Under the pieces are notes generated by a model that worked only from the letters and a program-made list of their open reading frames with translations, made no database searches and was not told where the DNA came from. The position numbers and the translations under genes are program-made. 64,000 bases of DNA from Tulasnella sp. 424 (lineage: Eukaryota > Basidiomycota > Agaricomycetes > Cantharellales > Tulasnellaceae): positions 124,001-188,000 of the forward strand of contig WSUB01000014.1 of the NCBI GenBank assembly GCA_019633425.1. Reading direction: 5' to 3'. Of the stretch, positions 13,185-23,965 are shown piece by piece (position 1 is the first letter of the stretch; each line of letters begins with the position of its first letter).

Positions 13185-14427
13185 TTAGTCAGAACTGGAA
13201 CGAATAGCGAGCATTTCGGTAGCTGCATTGAAACTCACGACTTCGGTAGGCGTAAAATTAGGTCCAAACACCGACGACAGCGTTCCCAGATCTCCAGATA
13301 CGAATAAACCCTCTGCGAAGACAAAGGCCACGGGGGAGGGAAGATGTCAGGGTCTTTCATCCGGTTCCTAGATCCTTCGCCGGCGTTCCTGCGCAACAGA
13401 GAAGAAGAGAAGCGAAAAGGAAGGATTTAACGTACGTTTTTCAATGTATTCGATGTAGTTTGTCGACTCGGAAGCATCCGAATTAACCCAATGCGAGGTG
13501 ATTCTTTGTGTATCCGGATCATAAGCCCAAATAGCGCTCTGCGTGAGGAATTGTGAAGAGCCGAAGGGTCCACCGTCAAGGCTATTATAGGGTCTCGCTT
13601 GAGGCGTGGGCCCATCTTTGATTTGGATTGTTCCAGTCAGAGCAAAATAGCTAAGATTAGTATGGCGTTCAGTCCGCATCCTTACTTTGAAGGTTATTCT
13701 GTGGCAGTGATCGCTTACCCGTTGCGTCCGACGCCCAAGCTCAGTGTAACGTAATCGTCATCGTTCCTCATTTTTACTGTAGACGGAAACGAGGTTATTA
13801 CGGCTGTTACCGTGGAACCTGCCCAACCTACCACCACCGAAATATGGAAATGACCTGTTCGGTCCGTTGGTGGTGAGGATATCAAGGTGCGACGGGTCGC
13901 TCGGAGAGTAAGAAAACGTAACTTCCAGAGCGCCCGCTTGTGTACCTTGAAGCGGTCCATAATAGAGGCTCCAGTACAGAGCGGGGCTGATGTACCCAAG
14001 TTTGCTTCCGGCCTTGGTTTTGACGAGAATGTTGCACGTGCGGCTATAGGTCAGAGTGACGCGCCCAGAAAAGATTAGTGCGTCTCCCTTCATACTAACA
14101 AGAAAGAGCTTACGAGACTACAGGTAATGCCGAAACATCAGATCGCGGAGCGGAGGAGACTCGATCACCTATCAAGATGTATTACGATGAGAATTTCAGG
14201 CATCGTTGTAAACTGCCTCTGTGGAACCTACCATAATAGAGCCTCTTGGGTTTCAGGGGAGGCAAGCCCATCGCCAGGCGTTCACCGTTGGTCAATCGGC
14301 GGCTTCTATGTCTCGCGGTGTTCTCAGAAGAGATAGACCGCTCATTGGGGTTCGGAGAAACCCCGTTGAGGGCGCTAGCGAGGACACTAGCAGAGAAGAA
14401 CAAAACGAAATAGTCCGATAGGCGCAT
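13185..14427 (-). CDS. Secreted agaricomycete protein (RLTNGERLAMGLPP family), unknown function
   Basis: Start at 14427 gives a signal peptide (MRLSDYFVLFFSASVLAS-A). It is followed by a basic linker with RRLTNGERLAMGLPPLKPKR, the widespread agaricomycete motif that precedes a beta-rich secreted domain. Later exons give TCNILVKTKAGSKLGYIS, SYSPSDPSHLDILTTNGPN, FPYFGG, YVTLSLGVGRN, then YFALTGTIQ, SAIWAYDPDTQRITSHWVN and the closing VSGDLGTLSSVFGPNF. The stop is at 13185, just after LAIRSSSD. I place about five introns; the ones around 14.04-14.24 kb and 13.79-13.85 kb are the least certain. Family proteins are abundant and secreted, with no established role. The usual C-terminal FTC cysteine motif is replaced here by a Cys-free end. 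Confidence 0.75.
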
Positions 14428-15170
14428 TGTGACCCTGCGAACGAGTGGGGACCGAGAACGAGCGAAGGAGGTTGGCAAAGCAGATGCTGAACAGGGGGCC
14501 ACAAATAGAAGGGATCCGAAAATGGGGAAGCTTTCGGATTACGGAAATGTTGGCCGAGGATGTAACGATAAGAGGGACCTGGAAATTGGGAAATTGGGCG
14601 GATATAATTTCCTGACACCTGGTTTCGAGCGAGTGGAAGTGAGCAAAAAGAGCGTAAGGTTGTTGGGATGGGTGACGGAAAGAGAGGATTGAAGTTGGTC
14701 GGAGGATGTTCCGCAGAAGAAAGACAAAAAAGACCTCTTCCTAAAATACATAAAGCAAATGCGCTTCATTTTCTGTGCTTGCTTCGTCCCGGAGCCGTAA
14801 ATCGGACCGCGGTTGCCTGAATGCGTGCCTTACGCTGATTTACAATGCATCTCCCCACGTGCCCAGCCACTAGACGCCAGGAGCGTCTTCAAACCAATGA
14901 GAGCCAATGAGGGGCGAAACACGGCATTTGAAATAGAGACGGAGGATTGGCACCTGAGCCGCAGGGTTCTTTCTTAGGCCAAGGGTGCTTGCGCGACGAA
15001 TTTCGAATCCGAGGGGTGCACAGGCCTGGGCAGGTTATCATAAGAGCCCCATCAGAGGTAGGGAACCCCATTCTCCCATGATTATTCTGAATTTCCTTCT
15101 GACTCGCTTCCAGTGTCAGCGAGCCCGAGATTGATGGGGCAATTGCATATCAGGCTCCGGTATCACGTCC

Positions 15171-15392
15171 ATGAACGAGGACGGCGTTGCCGGTGGACGA
15201 TTCAATCCAGCCGCCTCCTGCCAGCAATCTTCCTCGGAAATGAACTTAGTCAAACTGCAGAGCGAGGTACCTTACACCCCGTTCTGAAACGGCATGACAA
15301 CATCAAACGAAACCTCGTTCCCCAGACCGCGAGGCCTAGAAAAGGCTTGGCATCGCCCAAAAATCCGCACCTTAATCCCCGTCTCGAGCTAG
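15171..15392 (+). repeat. Degenerate direct repeat, copy 1
   Basis: About 220 bp that realigns with 15836-16043. Shared landmarks are acggcgttgcc, gaacttagtcaaactgca, cgaaacctcgttcccc and aaaaggcttggc in the same order. Spacing between copies is about 665 bp. It is not coding as far as I can see. Confidence 0.75.
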
Positions 15393-15835
15393 CGTTCCTG
15401 GGGGCTTACCATCAACACTGTTTGATCATGAATCATTCTTGGCACCTCCACCAAAGCGCTCCAAAAGAAGACCCTGAAGTGTTCACATGGTTATACTTGC
15501 GGTGAGCAGCATTCAAGTACAATCGCTCCAATATTGCGGTGAACGGTGTTCAAATTTGGGGGCAAATCGCTTTCTACTTTTGTTTGATCAGGTTCCTGCC
15601 GGACAATCAAGCCACTCCAAATACCGCCTCAGCAGTGTTGTGATTACGATATTACCTTCGGACGATTTAATTTCCCGTCGGTTTGTTCTTTTTACGTTGC
15701 CTTTTGTAGACTCGCTTGCCAGTCTTATCTCCGCGCTCCGCCCGAACAAGTTCGGTTCGCTGTAGTGCTGCCGCGAGTATGAGTAACTCGCGATCACTCG
15801 CTCGCAAAGACTCGTTCCCATGAGCTGAAATGGGG

Positions 15836-16043
15836 ATGACGGCGTTGCCCGTGAACGATCGAGAAAAATTTGATCCAGGCACCTATTGGATCCTCGGAAG
15901 TGAACTTAGTCAAACTGCATAGCGAGGGACCTCACGCCCTGGAACACCAAGCGAAACCTCGTTCCCCCCACCGCGAAGCCTCCAAGAAAAGGCTTGGCGT
16001 CACCCGAGATAACCTGAATCCGTACCTGAATCCTGGACCGTCG
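15836..16043 (+). repeat. Degenerate direct repeat, copy 2
   Basis: Second copy of the repeat at 15171-15392, with small deletions. The two together may be the remains of terminal repeats of an old element; the 440 bp between them shows no coding motif. Confidence 0.7.
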
Positions 16044-17401
16044 GGTGACTGCGTTCCTCAAGGATAAAGGGACCAAGCCGTCGCCGCCCGAAGCGGACCC
16101 TTGTCACAAAAAATAAGGATCGGCGCATGGATTTCGGCAGGAGTATTCAACTACTTCTTGGAGTTTCGTCAAGCTTTTATTATATATTTGTACCTATAAT
16201 ACCCCAGGCAGCTGAGAAAGTGCGCATCGTCTTTCCAAGGGCGGACAAGTCTTATTTGGGGGCGCAGATTGTGTCCTGACGAACGGTCGTTGTGTATTTC
16301 TCTCCCCGCGACTAGGCGGGTGGCCACCCTGAGCGGCGGGGGACACTATCCCTCATGCTTCGGCCCCGGAGGCAGGCACTATGCCTTTCTTTCGTTGTGG
16401 ACAATGCTTTTCAAATTTCGGGTAAAAGTTTTATTATTCTCCATATGCATGGGGCATTTATATATATTTGTGCCTATGTTTATTATTAGTGACGGAGATC
16501 CTCTCCGAAGACACTGATCCCGCCGGCGACGATGCCACCAGGGACCAGAACCGTCGGCTGAAAGGAAGTCCGAAAGTTGAAGGGGTGTCACGGTGGCTTG
16601 GATGAGGCTCTCGCCGCTTATGTCCGAACCCCCGTCTCCAAGCCTGTCGGACAAGCCAGCTCCAACAGCCTCCCTTGTAAAACGCCTTACCTTATCTCGA
16701 TCGAGCTCTACGCTCCACGACGATCCCCCGCATAGGAAGATTGAAACTATCGTGGCGCCGACGACTTTGAATATTCGGTGCGTTCGGCCCGATGGGCCAA
16801 GACCTATAGCCACATTTGCTGGCATCGACGACGCCCAATTTTCCAACTATGCACCGATGCCCGGATGAGGGCGTTCCGTGGCCAAGCCTTCGTTTAGTCG
16901 CAGTGCCAAGTTTATTTGTTCTACATCATCAAAACGTGGTGGCCTTGTTTGCAAACTTGACGACGCCGAACGCCCTTGCCGCCGGGAAGAATTATAAGGT
17001 TGACTGAACAAGCTTGTTAGTACCGAGAGTCGGAGAGTCAAAAAAGAGGTTGCCCAAAAGTATAGGATCTCTCGCTTTGGTATACCTATTTGGTCAAGTG
17101 GGCGGAGTTCCTCGGTATAGACTTTGACTTGCCAATGACGTACCTCAAATCGGGACAACGCCGCCGTTCCTCTGCAGCCACAATTTCCAGAGATCGTCCT
17201 TGGCGGATTCTATTTCGGTAATGAAGTCCAAACATGATGTATTCCGTTCAGAGCACGTCCTTATTAAACCCCCTACTACCGCCCGTGTAGTGGAAAGTCC
17301 CCTCCCCGTTTTTATCCCCCTCCATTCTTCCCCCGTCACTCTTTACCTCTCGCCCCTCTCGCAATCCTGTCGTTTCTCGTCTCTGGCTTCGACTAAACAC
17401 C

Positions 17402-18532
17402 ATGATATCCGTCACACCAGCACCTCCCATCCGCCCAGCCTTTCGAACAACCTTTGGCACCCTCATCACCATCATCACTCGCCTACCAATGGCAAGAAGG
17501 CACCAACGCGCATCAACAGCCATCCTCCTCGTCATTCTCTTCTTCTCCGGCTTCACCCTCTTCACGCACCACCAACAACACGCCGCCGCCAAGCATCACG
17601 CCAACGGGTACGGCTATCGCTCCGTCCAACACGGCATGCCGTTCCTCCGACCGTCGTCTTACCTCATGAGACGGCGCGGCGGCAACGACGAACCGATCCC
17701 TACCTTCGGAACTTCCGGTTCGAGTGATTCCGACGACGTTGTTGACGTTCAGGGCGGCGGAGGACAAGAAGGAACACGTGTGGGAGGATCGAGTCGACGT
17801 GAATACGCGTTCCAAGTCCAAGAGAAACCTGTTGCGCGGAATGGCTGGAGAGCTCGTCCGCCGCACCCTCCTCTTCAGTTGGACCCATCAGAGGAACTCG
17901 CCGCCCTCATCCACTTCATCACCGCCATCCCTTCCAACGCTATCACCGACGTCGATCCCAACGAACCAATCCCAGCCGAGCTGCTCTTGGATTTTAATAC
18001 GAGGAGTGGGGATCGTGCTAGAGCAGAGTTGGATAACGTCGTTCAGAGCACGTGGTTTGAGCATCCGGTAGTGATCTTTTCTCTGGTACGTGTTGTATCC
18101 GGCGTAGAAACTGGGAGTCTCTGAAGGGGAGAGCGCGTATCATTTTTAGGTCCACTCCCCTAAAGCTCGTGAAGTGAAGAAGATCATCGACTCGTACAAG
18201 CTTCTTCCGAAGCCGGTCGTAATCGAAGTGGACGAGCGTCGTGAGTGACCTTCTCCCCCTGATCCCCCGCTTCTCACTCTGCTCCACCGACCTTCCTTTG
18301 CCCCGCAGGTGACGCCGATATCATCTCACCACTTCTGAACCGTCTCACCTCTTCCCCAACTCTACCCATCCTCTTGGTCGGAGGCAAACCAGCCGGCACC
18401 GTCGACCAAATCGTAGCCGCTCATGAAGATGGGACCTTGAAACGATTGTTAGCTGATGCTGGAGCCGTTATCGGTGGAAGCGAGAAGAAGAAAAAGAAGA
18501 AGCTTGTCGTGCAGTATAGTGATGAGGAGTAG
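17402..18532 (+). CDS. Membrane-anchored glutaredoxin-like protein lacking active-site cysteines
   Basis: Three exons: 17402-18085, 18150-18240 and 18309-18532, 332 residues. The start at 17402 has the better context (acc before ATG); a second in-frame ATG at 17489 would remove 29 residues. A signal-anchor helix (ILLVILFFSGFTLF) is followed by a low-complexity stem with RRR and a Gly-rich acidic part, then a C-terminal thioredoxin-fold domain: HPVVIFSLVHSPKAREVKKI, VVIEVDER, LNRLTSSPTLPILLVGG, GTVDQIVAAHEDGTLKRLL. Layout matches type II secretory-pathway glutaredoxins such as yeast Grx6/Grx7 (established), with the cis-proline motif as TLP and a GG loop. The CPYC or CSYS site is replaced by VHSP, so thiol chemistry is unlikely. 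It ends in a Lys-rich stretch and DEE. Four decayed copies lie in the array to the right. Confidence 0.82.
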
Positions 18533-19604
18533 TCGTACGCATCGAAGCCAAGGAGCGGTGGTGGTGGCGGGGGGAGGAATCGCCCCTTTTTTTTTTTTTT
18601 GAAGTCTCCGTCGTATAGAATCGACTACAACTCGGGTCAATACATCACGTTACCTGAAAGCTCTGCCGTTTCATTCTTGTTACTTGTAACCTGTACACCA
18701 TATAATTGTTCCCCATTCGCTCCTTTTCGTTGAACACTATCCTTGCACCCTTCTCCTATCGCAAATACGAACCCTCTCCCTGTTTCTACCAGTCTTGATA
18801 TCGCTGTCCCTGACGCATAAATGATCTAGAATTCAAACGTTTCTGAGAATTTAATTACCATCGGATGTCGCTCAGCAAGCGCCCTTATCTTATCTCGGAG
18901 AAGTCGTTTGGCTTTGCCCTTATCTCCGTCAGCTCAAAATGCAACTGTCTCGCCCAACAGGCCCAGAGCTGTAAATACCCCGCCAAGCTGTCAAATGCAA
19001 TCTATCGCATATGCCGACGCGCGGATTTTTGGGAGGCGAAAGTCTTAGCTAGGCAATTATTATCATGGTATTCTTCGCCAACTGCATCAATGCTTCAGCC
19101 TCGCCCCCTTTTTTAGGTTCTTGAGAATGATGCGTGTCATGTTCTCGCCCGATCGTTAAACCGCTTCCGTAGGATAAATGCAAGAGAGTGCAAGCGTTTC
19201 GGTATTTTCCAGAGGCAAGAAAATCGGCCGAAGCTCCTTGGACGGATGAGTGAGTACTGAATCTTCCTACGCTGAGGTAAGCCTAAGTGTCTCCGATTAT
19301 CCACTCTGAGCTTATCTTTTACTGAATCTGGAAACTTTTCTCAGCCTCCAATAGTCTGGATCGCGTTTTCTTCAAGTCACACGCAATGAGAGGGACGCCT
19401 TCCTGTAACATTTAGCACACACATATATAGAATTGGTTGCTAAAGATAGCTTCGCTCCCATGAGTGAGTCTTCTCTTCGTTATTTTAGTATCCTAGTTCC
19501 ATTTAATTGAATCAGCATAATTCAGGGTCCTAAATCCCCCGGTGTCTGTCATGTGCCATGCCGAAGCTTTGGATCAACCGGGACGTTCGGTTGCGTGGGG
19601 TCAC
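18533..19604. repeat. Grx downstream / A upstream block, copy 1
   Basis: Non-coding. A T-run of about 14 follows at 18587. The block (landmarks: gcgcccttatcttatctcgg, ctccgtc-ttcaaa, caatctat-catatgcc, tcttcgac/cttcctcc) recurs at 25171-26132, 32593-33417, 37251-38140 and 41656-42692. It marks the left half of each repeating array unit. Confidence 0.75.
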
Positions 19605-19610
19605 TATAAA
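19605..19610 (+). promoter_or_regulatory. TATA box of SSP-A1
   Basis: tataaa, 66 nt before the A1 ATG. Similar boxes precede most family members at 46-66 nt. Confidence 0.6.
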
Positions 19611-19670
19611 GTCCTATAACGTATGTGGAACCTCCCCAGTGCATGCTCAAAGCTTTCACATCGCATCAAA

Positions 19671-20465
19671 ATGAAAGTGACTCTTAAGACTTCCCTCGCT
19701 GCCGTTTGCCTGACAGTGATGGCCTCGGCCAGCCCCCTCACCGTTACACCGTGCAACATCTTACCCATTTACCGTCCAGACCCATTCTACGTGAGTGGTC
19801 TCTCGCTTTGAAGGCCACTCGAGCTCCAATCTTTTGAATTCGAATAAGCCATATTGACCTTGATTCCATCAGGCTCAGAACGCTGCTGTTTCAGGTTTAC
19901 TATTGAGCTTCAAAGGTGCGCACTCGAACGCATGTAGGAAAATTCATCCAGAGCGGCTCACACCTTACCGCGTCGTCTGTTTGTGTTTTCCCGATTATAG
20001 CTGGGATTGCGACCCTCGGCACCGGTTTTAGCGTGAGCTGGCAGTACAGCGCGAGCGGCCCGGTCGCAGCTTGGTATCCTGACCCCACATGTGGATGGGT
20101 TTACCTGAACGTCCAAGATACAGCAACGTCCTACAAACCATTGTAAGTGTGTGTGATTGTTTCTGATGTCCTTGGAAACGATCTCAGTGTCCCTCTTCCC
20201 TAGGACGTGGGACAAAACCTGGGGCTCATCGTGGAATGCTACAGTAGATGGCTACCTCACTTCGATTAAGACGAACACCGTTCCCGCCACCAAGAAGTTC
20301 CTTGCATGCCAGCTTGTTGCGGGTACCGGAGCCTACGCTAACCAATGGGTCCTGTACTTGCAAACCGGTATTGACTCGGATGTCCCTGACACCTGGACGG
20401 ATGGAACAGCGAGCTTTGGGGTCGCCTGCGTGACGACAAAGCTTCTCGTATCACCTCCGGCTTGA
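19671..20465 (+). CDS. Small secreted protein, subfamily A (A1, only intact A copy)
   Basis: Exons 19671-19790, 19873-19915, 20001-20142 and 20204-20465 (phases 0, 1, 2), 188 residues. Signal peptide MKVTLKTSLAAVCLTVMASA; then TPCNILPIYRPDPFY at the exon 1 end. Exon 2 gives AQNAAVSGLLLSFK in place of the usual G-Y-Y-L. Exon 3 has YSASGPVAAWYPDPTCGW, the divergent form of the G-P-L-G-L-W / Cys core. Exon 4 starts L-TWDKTWGSSWNATVDGYL and contains KKFLACQL and a last Cys in GVACVTTKLLV. Four Cys remain after signal cleavage, and there is one N-glycosylation site (NAT). Function unknown. It is the most divergent subfamily, and the four other A copies in the window are dead. Confidence 0.85.
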
Positions 20466-21052
20466 GTTTTAGCTACCGAATGTTAGGTATTATGTCTGAC
20501 AGAGCCATGAATACCACTCTGATTCGGCGGCGATAGCGTCTGCCATCTTCCCAAACATGAGTTCCAGATTATCTTGGATTTGGACATCGTTCTCAAATGG
20601 ATCCACCGATCCTAGCGCCCCTGCCAAGTCTAGTCTCACTCATTAGGCATCGATGTCGCTCCGGTGCTATAAAAAGAAACCAAGAGGTTTAGGCAAATAC
20701 TCGCGCGTTTCGTCGGCTTTACTGCCAGACACGGGTGGACCCTCACCCGTCAGCATCGGAGGTGCACCTCAAGGCATCAAGATAACACTTGTAGGAGCGT
20801 AGTTGTAATCGCCAAGCCACTTGTACCTGAGCCCAACGAACTATTCCATTCTGTTGGGTTACCCCCATACGACCCTGCGGCCGTCGGCGTCGGCTCCATG
20901 ATTCCCGGTGCGTTGGTGGGAAGAGTGTGCTATTACTTGGGAAGCGTTAAATTTTAAAGACAGTACATCTCTAATGAAGCACTGAGTGCGAGGGCCGGGG
21001 TAAAAATTCCGTTGAGGAGTTATGCAATTGCATATCAAACCGCCTGTACTGA
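20466..21052. repeat. A downstream / B upstream block, copy 1
   Basis: Non-coding. It recurs before every B gene (26532-27182, 34108-34573, 43414-44059), with shared gctataaaaagaaaccaag and cagacacgggtgga. The hairpin acgggtg-6 nt-cacccgt at 20731-20750 is perfect only in this copy. Confidence 0.7.
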
Positions 21053-21058
21053 TATAAA
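21053..21058 (+). promoter_or_regulatory. TATA box of SSP-B1
   Basis: tataaa within ctgatataaaggattcag, 54 nt before the ATG. The same box is at 27128, 34520 and 44006 before B2, B3 and B4. Confidence 0.65.
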
Positions 21059-21106
21059 GGATTCAGAAACGGCCTGGGCGTCGGACCAAGCAACTCCATT
21101 CCAGTC

Positions 21107-21835
21107 ATGAAGTCAACCCTAGCCTCAGGATCTCTCGCTGCCTTGCTCTTGGCTTCCTCGGCGGTCGACGCTGTCGTCTGCCCATATTTCCTCCCAGCAA
21201 AGTTTCCTAATCCGTTTGCAGTGAGGACAGTACCAGTCAAAGCCCTTTCTGTGGCCGAACATCCCTGCTTTTCAGGCCACCGCTGCAGCACTTTCCGGGT
21301 ATTACCTCCAAGCCGGATCAGGTTTGTCTGGAGGAGGGTGGGTGAAACTACTGCGCTGACCACCCATTTACTACGCAGATGGGTCCGCCAAGCTTGTGCA
21401 GGGTGGGGGCTTGGTAGCCGTTCGATATGGCTCAAATGCTCCTCTCGGTCTCTGGCTTAACCCTCCGCCCTTGGCGAACGCTTGTCCAGCCTATAAATGG
21501 TTGAATGCCGCGGCCCCTGCCACAGCGGTTGGCTACGAAACCCTGTGAGTTTGGTTATGTTCGGATGCTTTGTCGACGGCGACCGACGATCCTACTCGTT
21601 TTCAAGGACCTGGGATGCCTCCTACATTACGTACTGGAATGCAACGTCTGGAAGCGACTTGAGCACCGTCGTGGACGGAAAGTCGATCTCCAAATTCATT
21701 GCCTGCAAACCCATTGCGGTCACCGACTCCTCATACACGCTCTTCTTGCAAACCGCACCTGTCGACACTATTACCGACGTACCATCTTCCATCGACAAGA
21801 CTACATGCGTGCAGACCAAGATCATCGTAGGCTAA
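21107..21835 (+). CDS. Small secreted protein, subfamily B (B1)
   Basis: Exons 21107-21220, 21276-21321, 21379-21544 and 21607-21835; 184 residues. Signal peptide MKSTLASGSLAALLLASSAV-DA, then VVCPYFLPAKFPNPFA. Exon 2 is ATAAALSGYYLQAGS. Exon 3 has VRYGSNAPLGLWLNPPP and NACPAYKWLNAA. Exon 4 starts TWDASYITYWNATSGSDL and has SKFIACKPI, YTLFLQT and TTCVQTKIIVG. Four conserved Cys and one NAT site. The frame is open across all four exons when spliced at GT-AG sites. Unknown function; the signal peptide and Cys pattern predict an extracellular, disulfide-bonded protein. Confidence 0.88.
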
Positions 21836-22355
21836 CACTAAATGGCAGCATAACAATACGTTTTTCTATACTCACGATGGGATACATAAGTAAGGCGCGA
21901 GATATTTCACTCGTGGGTTAGGAAGCCTCGCCTAGTAATCATTTGATTCGGTCAGCTTGACTCGGCTGGAGTTGCCGACCCACTAGCTCCGACCCCGCTA
22001 GACTAAAAATAACTTTCTTCCATCGTCATGTCGCTTTTAGTCCCTTGTTCCTGACCAGACGGCAGTGAGAAAAAGTCTCAGAGATCTTCGTTCAACAGGC
22101 TACGAACATCTGGAGCTTCTCGAGTTCTCTTCTTTGGTCTTACTGATGCTAGAGTATACGTGGAAGCATCGGCGGGGATGGATTCGGGGGCCGTGCCAGG
22201 CCCAGTGCCGCGGCATAATTACACGCCGGAAGCAAGGAGAACCATTATTGATTATGATGGGCCGAGCTTCCCAAGCTTCAGAATCAACGACGGGACCCCC
22301 AATGGTATTGTAGGGAAGCTAGGAAGGAGGAGTTCCAAATATGACAACGAGCCTG
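21836..22355. repeat. B downstream / C upstream block, copy 1
   Basis: Non-coding, strongly conserved before all C genes (also 23396-23919, 27911-28449, 35474-36012, 38842-39384, 44783-45307). Landmarks: agtctcagagatcttcgttc, ctggagcttctc, tctcttctttggtctta and ggcggggatg. Conservation in every copy, including the one where the B gene is missing, suggests either recent duplication or promoter function. Confidence 0.75.
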
Positions 22356-22361
22356 TATAAA
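22356..22361 (+). promoter_or_regulatory. TATA box of SSP-C1
   Basis: tataaa, 47 nt before the ATG, followed by the conserved leader gcgccctttcttggcgaagc. The same box is at 23920, 36013, 39385 and 45308 for C2, C4, C5 and C6; C3 has tataag at 28450. Confidence 0.65.
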
Positions 22362-22402
22362 GTGCGCCCTTTCTTGGCGAAGCCAAAAGCACCCACAGCA
22401 GA

Positions 22403-23127
22403 ATGAAGTCCCTGGCCACCTCAATCTTTGCATTCGCACTAGCGGCGACCCCGGTCCTCTCCCTTGCCGTTCACGTTTGCCCACAATTCATGCCTGTCGG
22501 ATTCCCGAACCCCTTCGCGGTGGGTATACTATTGGGCCTTCGAAGGAGACTGGCTAAAATCACCTGTGTCAGGCCACGGCCCCTGCCGTCAACGGTACAT
22601 ACCTTGAAGCTAGCAGTTAGGTTCATGCCGCTTTTCTGCACAATACTCTCGCTAAAGGCTTCCTCCAGACTCGGTTGGTGTTCTGGTTGCTGGTCAAGGT
22701 CGCGCTGCGTTTACCTACGGTAGCAACGGCCCTCTTGGTTTGTGGGAAGCTGCTCCAACCGCGGACGGATGCCCTGGCTATGCCTTTCTCAACGCCGTGT
22801 CCAAGACAGGTTACTCTGTCTTGTGCGTGATGTTTTCAACCTCATTCTCAGTGAGATTCACAAGCCTTTCCTAGGACCTGGAATGCAACTTCAACGACCA
22901 GCTGGAATGCCACGGCTGGAGGCTACCTCACTAAGCTAGGATTTCCATCGTCTTCGGACTTCCTGGCCTGCAAGAAGGCGAACAGTGATACCGCTTACGT
23001 CCTGATCCTTAAGACCGCATCAATCGTTCCCTTGTCGCTTGAGAGCTCGGAAGGAGATATCATTTCGAGCACGGATTGTGTTTCCACTAAGATCCTCGTA
23101 ACAAATGCTCCCGGAATTCAACTTTAA
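22403..23127 (+). CDS. Small secreted protein, subfamily C (C1)
   Basis: Exons 22403-22519, 22573-22615, 22669-22822 and 22875-23127; 188 residues. Signal peptide MKSLATSIFAFALAATPVLS, then VHVCPQFMPVGFPNPFA. Exon 2 is ATAPAVNGTYLEAS. Exon 3 has VGVLVAGQGRAAFTYGSNG, PLGLWEAAP and GCPGYAFLNAV. Exon 4 starts TWNATSTTSWNATAGGYL with SDFLACKKA and DCVSTKILV, ending GIQL. Four Cys plus several N-glycosylation sites (NGT, NAT). Exon 4 has a DxxxSSEGDII segment common to C. Function unknown. Confidence 0.88.
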
Positions 23128-23367
23128 ATAGTACTCTGGTTACAAAATATCAATCGGCAATTACTGGACGCGCGTTGCGTGTAATCGCGTGAGATCAGAG
23201 TCCTAAATATATCATTCACTTCCCATCCCTCCATTCGAGGTTGCAAGAGTCATTTGAGACCGGCCCAATATTGCTTAAAATACTGAGTACATATGAGGAA
23301 CTTCGCTTCTCCCGTCAAATGATACGGCGTTATTTGGACCCCTTTTGCAAGATCTATCCCCGAGCAG
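23128..23367 (+). repeat. D-type upstream region, truncated (D gene deleted)
   Basis: Aligns with the D1 and D2 upstream regions (landmarks gaggaacttcgcttct and ttatttggaccccttttgca) but stops at about 23367, where it joins the tail of a B gene. The D gene and an A-B stretch are missing. Confidence 0.75.
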
Positions 23368-23395
23368 CGTGCAGACCAAGATTATCGTAGACTAA
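23368..23395 (+). pseudogene. B gene 3' tail fragment
   Basis: Only the last codons of a B gene remain (VQTKIIVD-stop). The B downstream block and C2 follow. So 23368-24688 duplicates 21808-23127. Confidence 0.75.
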
Positions 23396-23965
23396 TACTA
23401 AATGGCAGTATAGCTATGCGTTTTTCTGTACTCACGATAAGATACATGCGTAAATACACCTGGGCGGCGCGAGATATTTCACTCATGGGTTAGGAAGCTT
23501 CGCCTAGTAATCATTTGATTTGGTCAGCTTGACTCGGTTGGAGTTGCCGACCCACTAGCTCCGACCCCACTAGACTAATAATAACTTTCTTCCATCGTCA
23601 CATCGCCTTTAGTCCATTGTTTCTGATCAGGCGAGGGTGGTGAGAAAAAGTCTCAGAGATTTTCGTTCATCAGGCACTGAACATCTGGAGCTTCTCGAGT
23701 TCTCTTCTTTGGTCTTACCGATGCTAGAGTATATATTAAAGCATCGGCGGGGATGGATTCGCGGGCGCCACCATGTCTAGTGCCGCGGAATAATTACACG
23801 CCGGAAGCACATCGATTATATCCGGCACAGCTTCCCAAACTTTAGAATCAACGATGGTACCCCCAATGGTATCGTAGGAAAGCTAGGAAGAAAGAGTTTC
23901 AAATATGGCAACGATCTTGTATAAAGCGCGCCCTTCTTAGTGAAGCCAAAAGCACTCACAGCAGA
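23396..23965. repeat. B downstream / C upstream block, copy 2
   Basis: Near-copy of 21836-22402 with the TATA box at 23920-23925; non-coding. Confidence 0.7.

Larger units (their letters stand above)
14428..17401. other. Intergenic, about 3 kb, probably old repeat debris
   Basis: No gene is supported. It contains the two-copy direct repeat listed separately and two similar AT-rich tracts near 16170-16205 and 16430-16490. A run of minus-strand open frames between about 16.4 and 17.3 kb (one of 155 codons) has ordinary amino-acid composition but no motif I recognise. It could be a decayed gene or transposon. The right end should hold the Grx promoter. Confidence 0.4.

Noticed and set aside
16379..17339. 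Chain of minus-strand open frames as a gene
   Set aside because: No motif, no convincing splice path and no paralog in the window. Left as unassigned sequence.
20731..20750. Perfect hairpin acgggtg/cacccgt before B1 as an operator
   Set aside because: The same position before B2, B3 and B4 has lost the symmetry, so it is unlikely to be functional.
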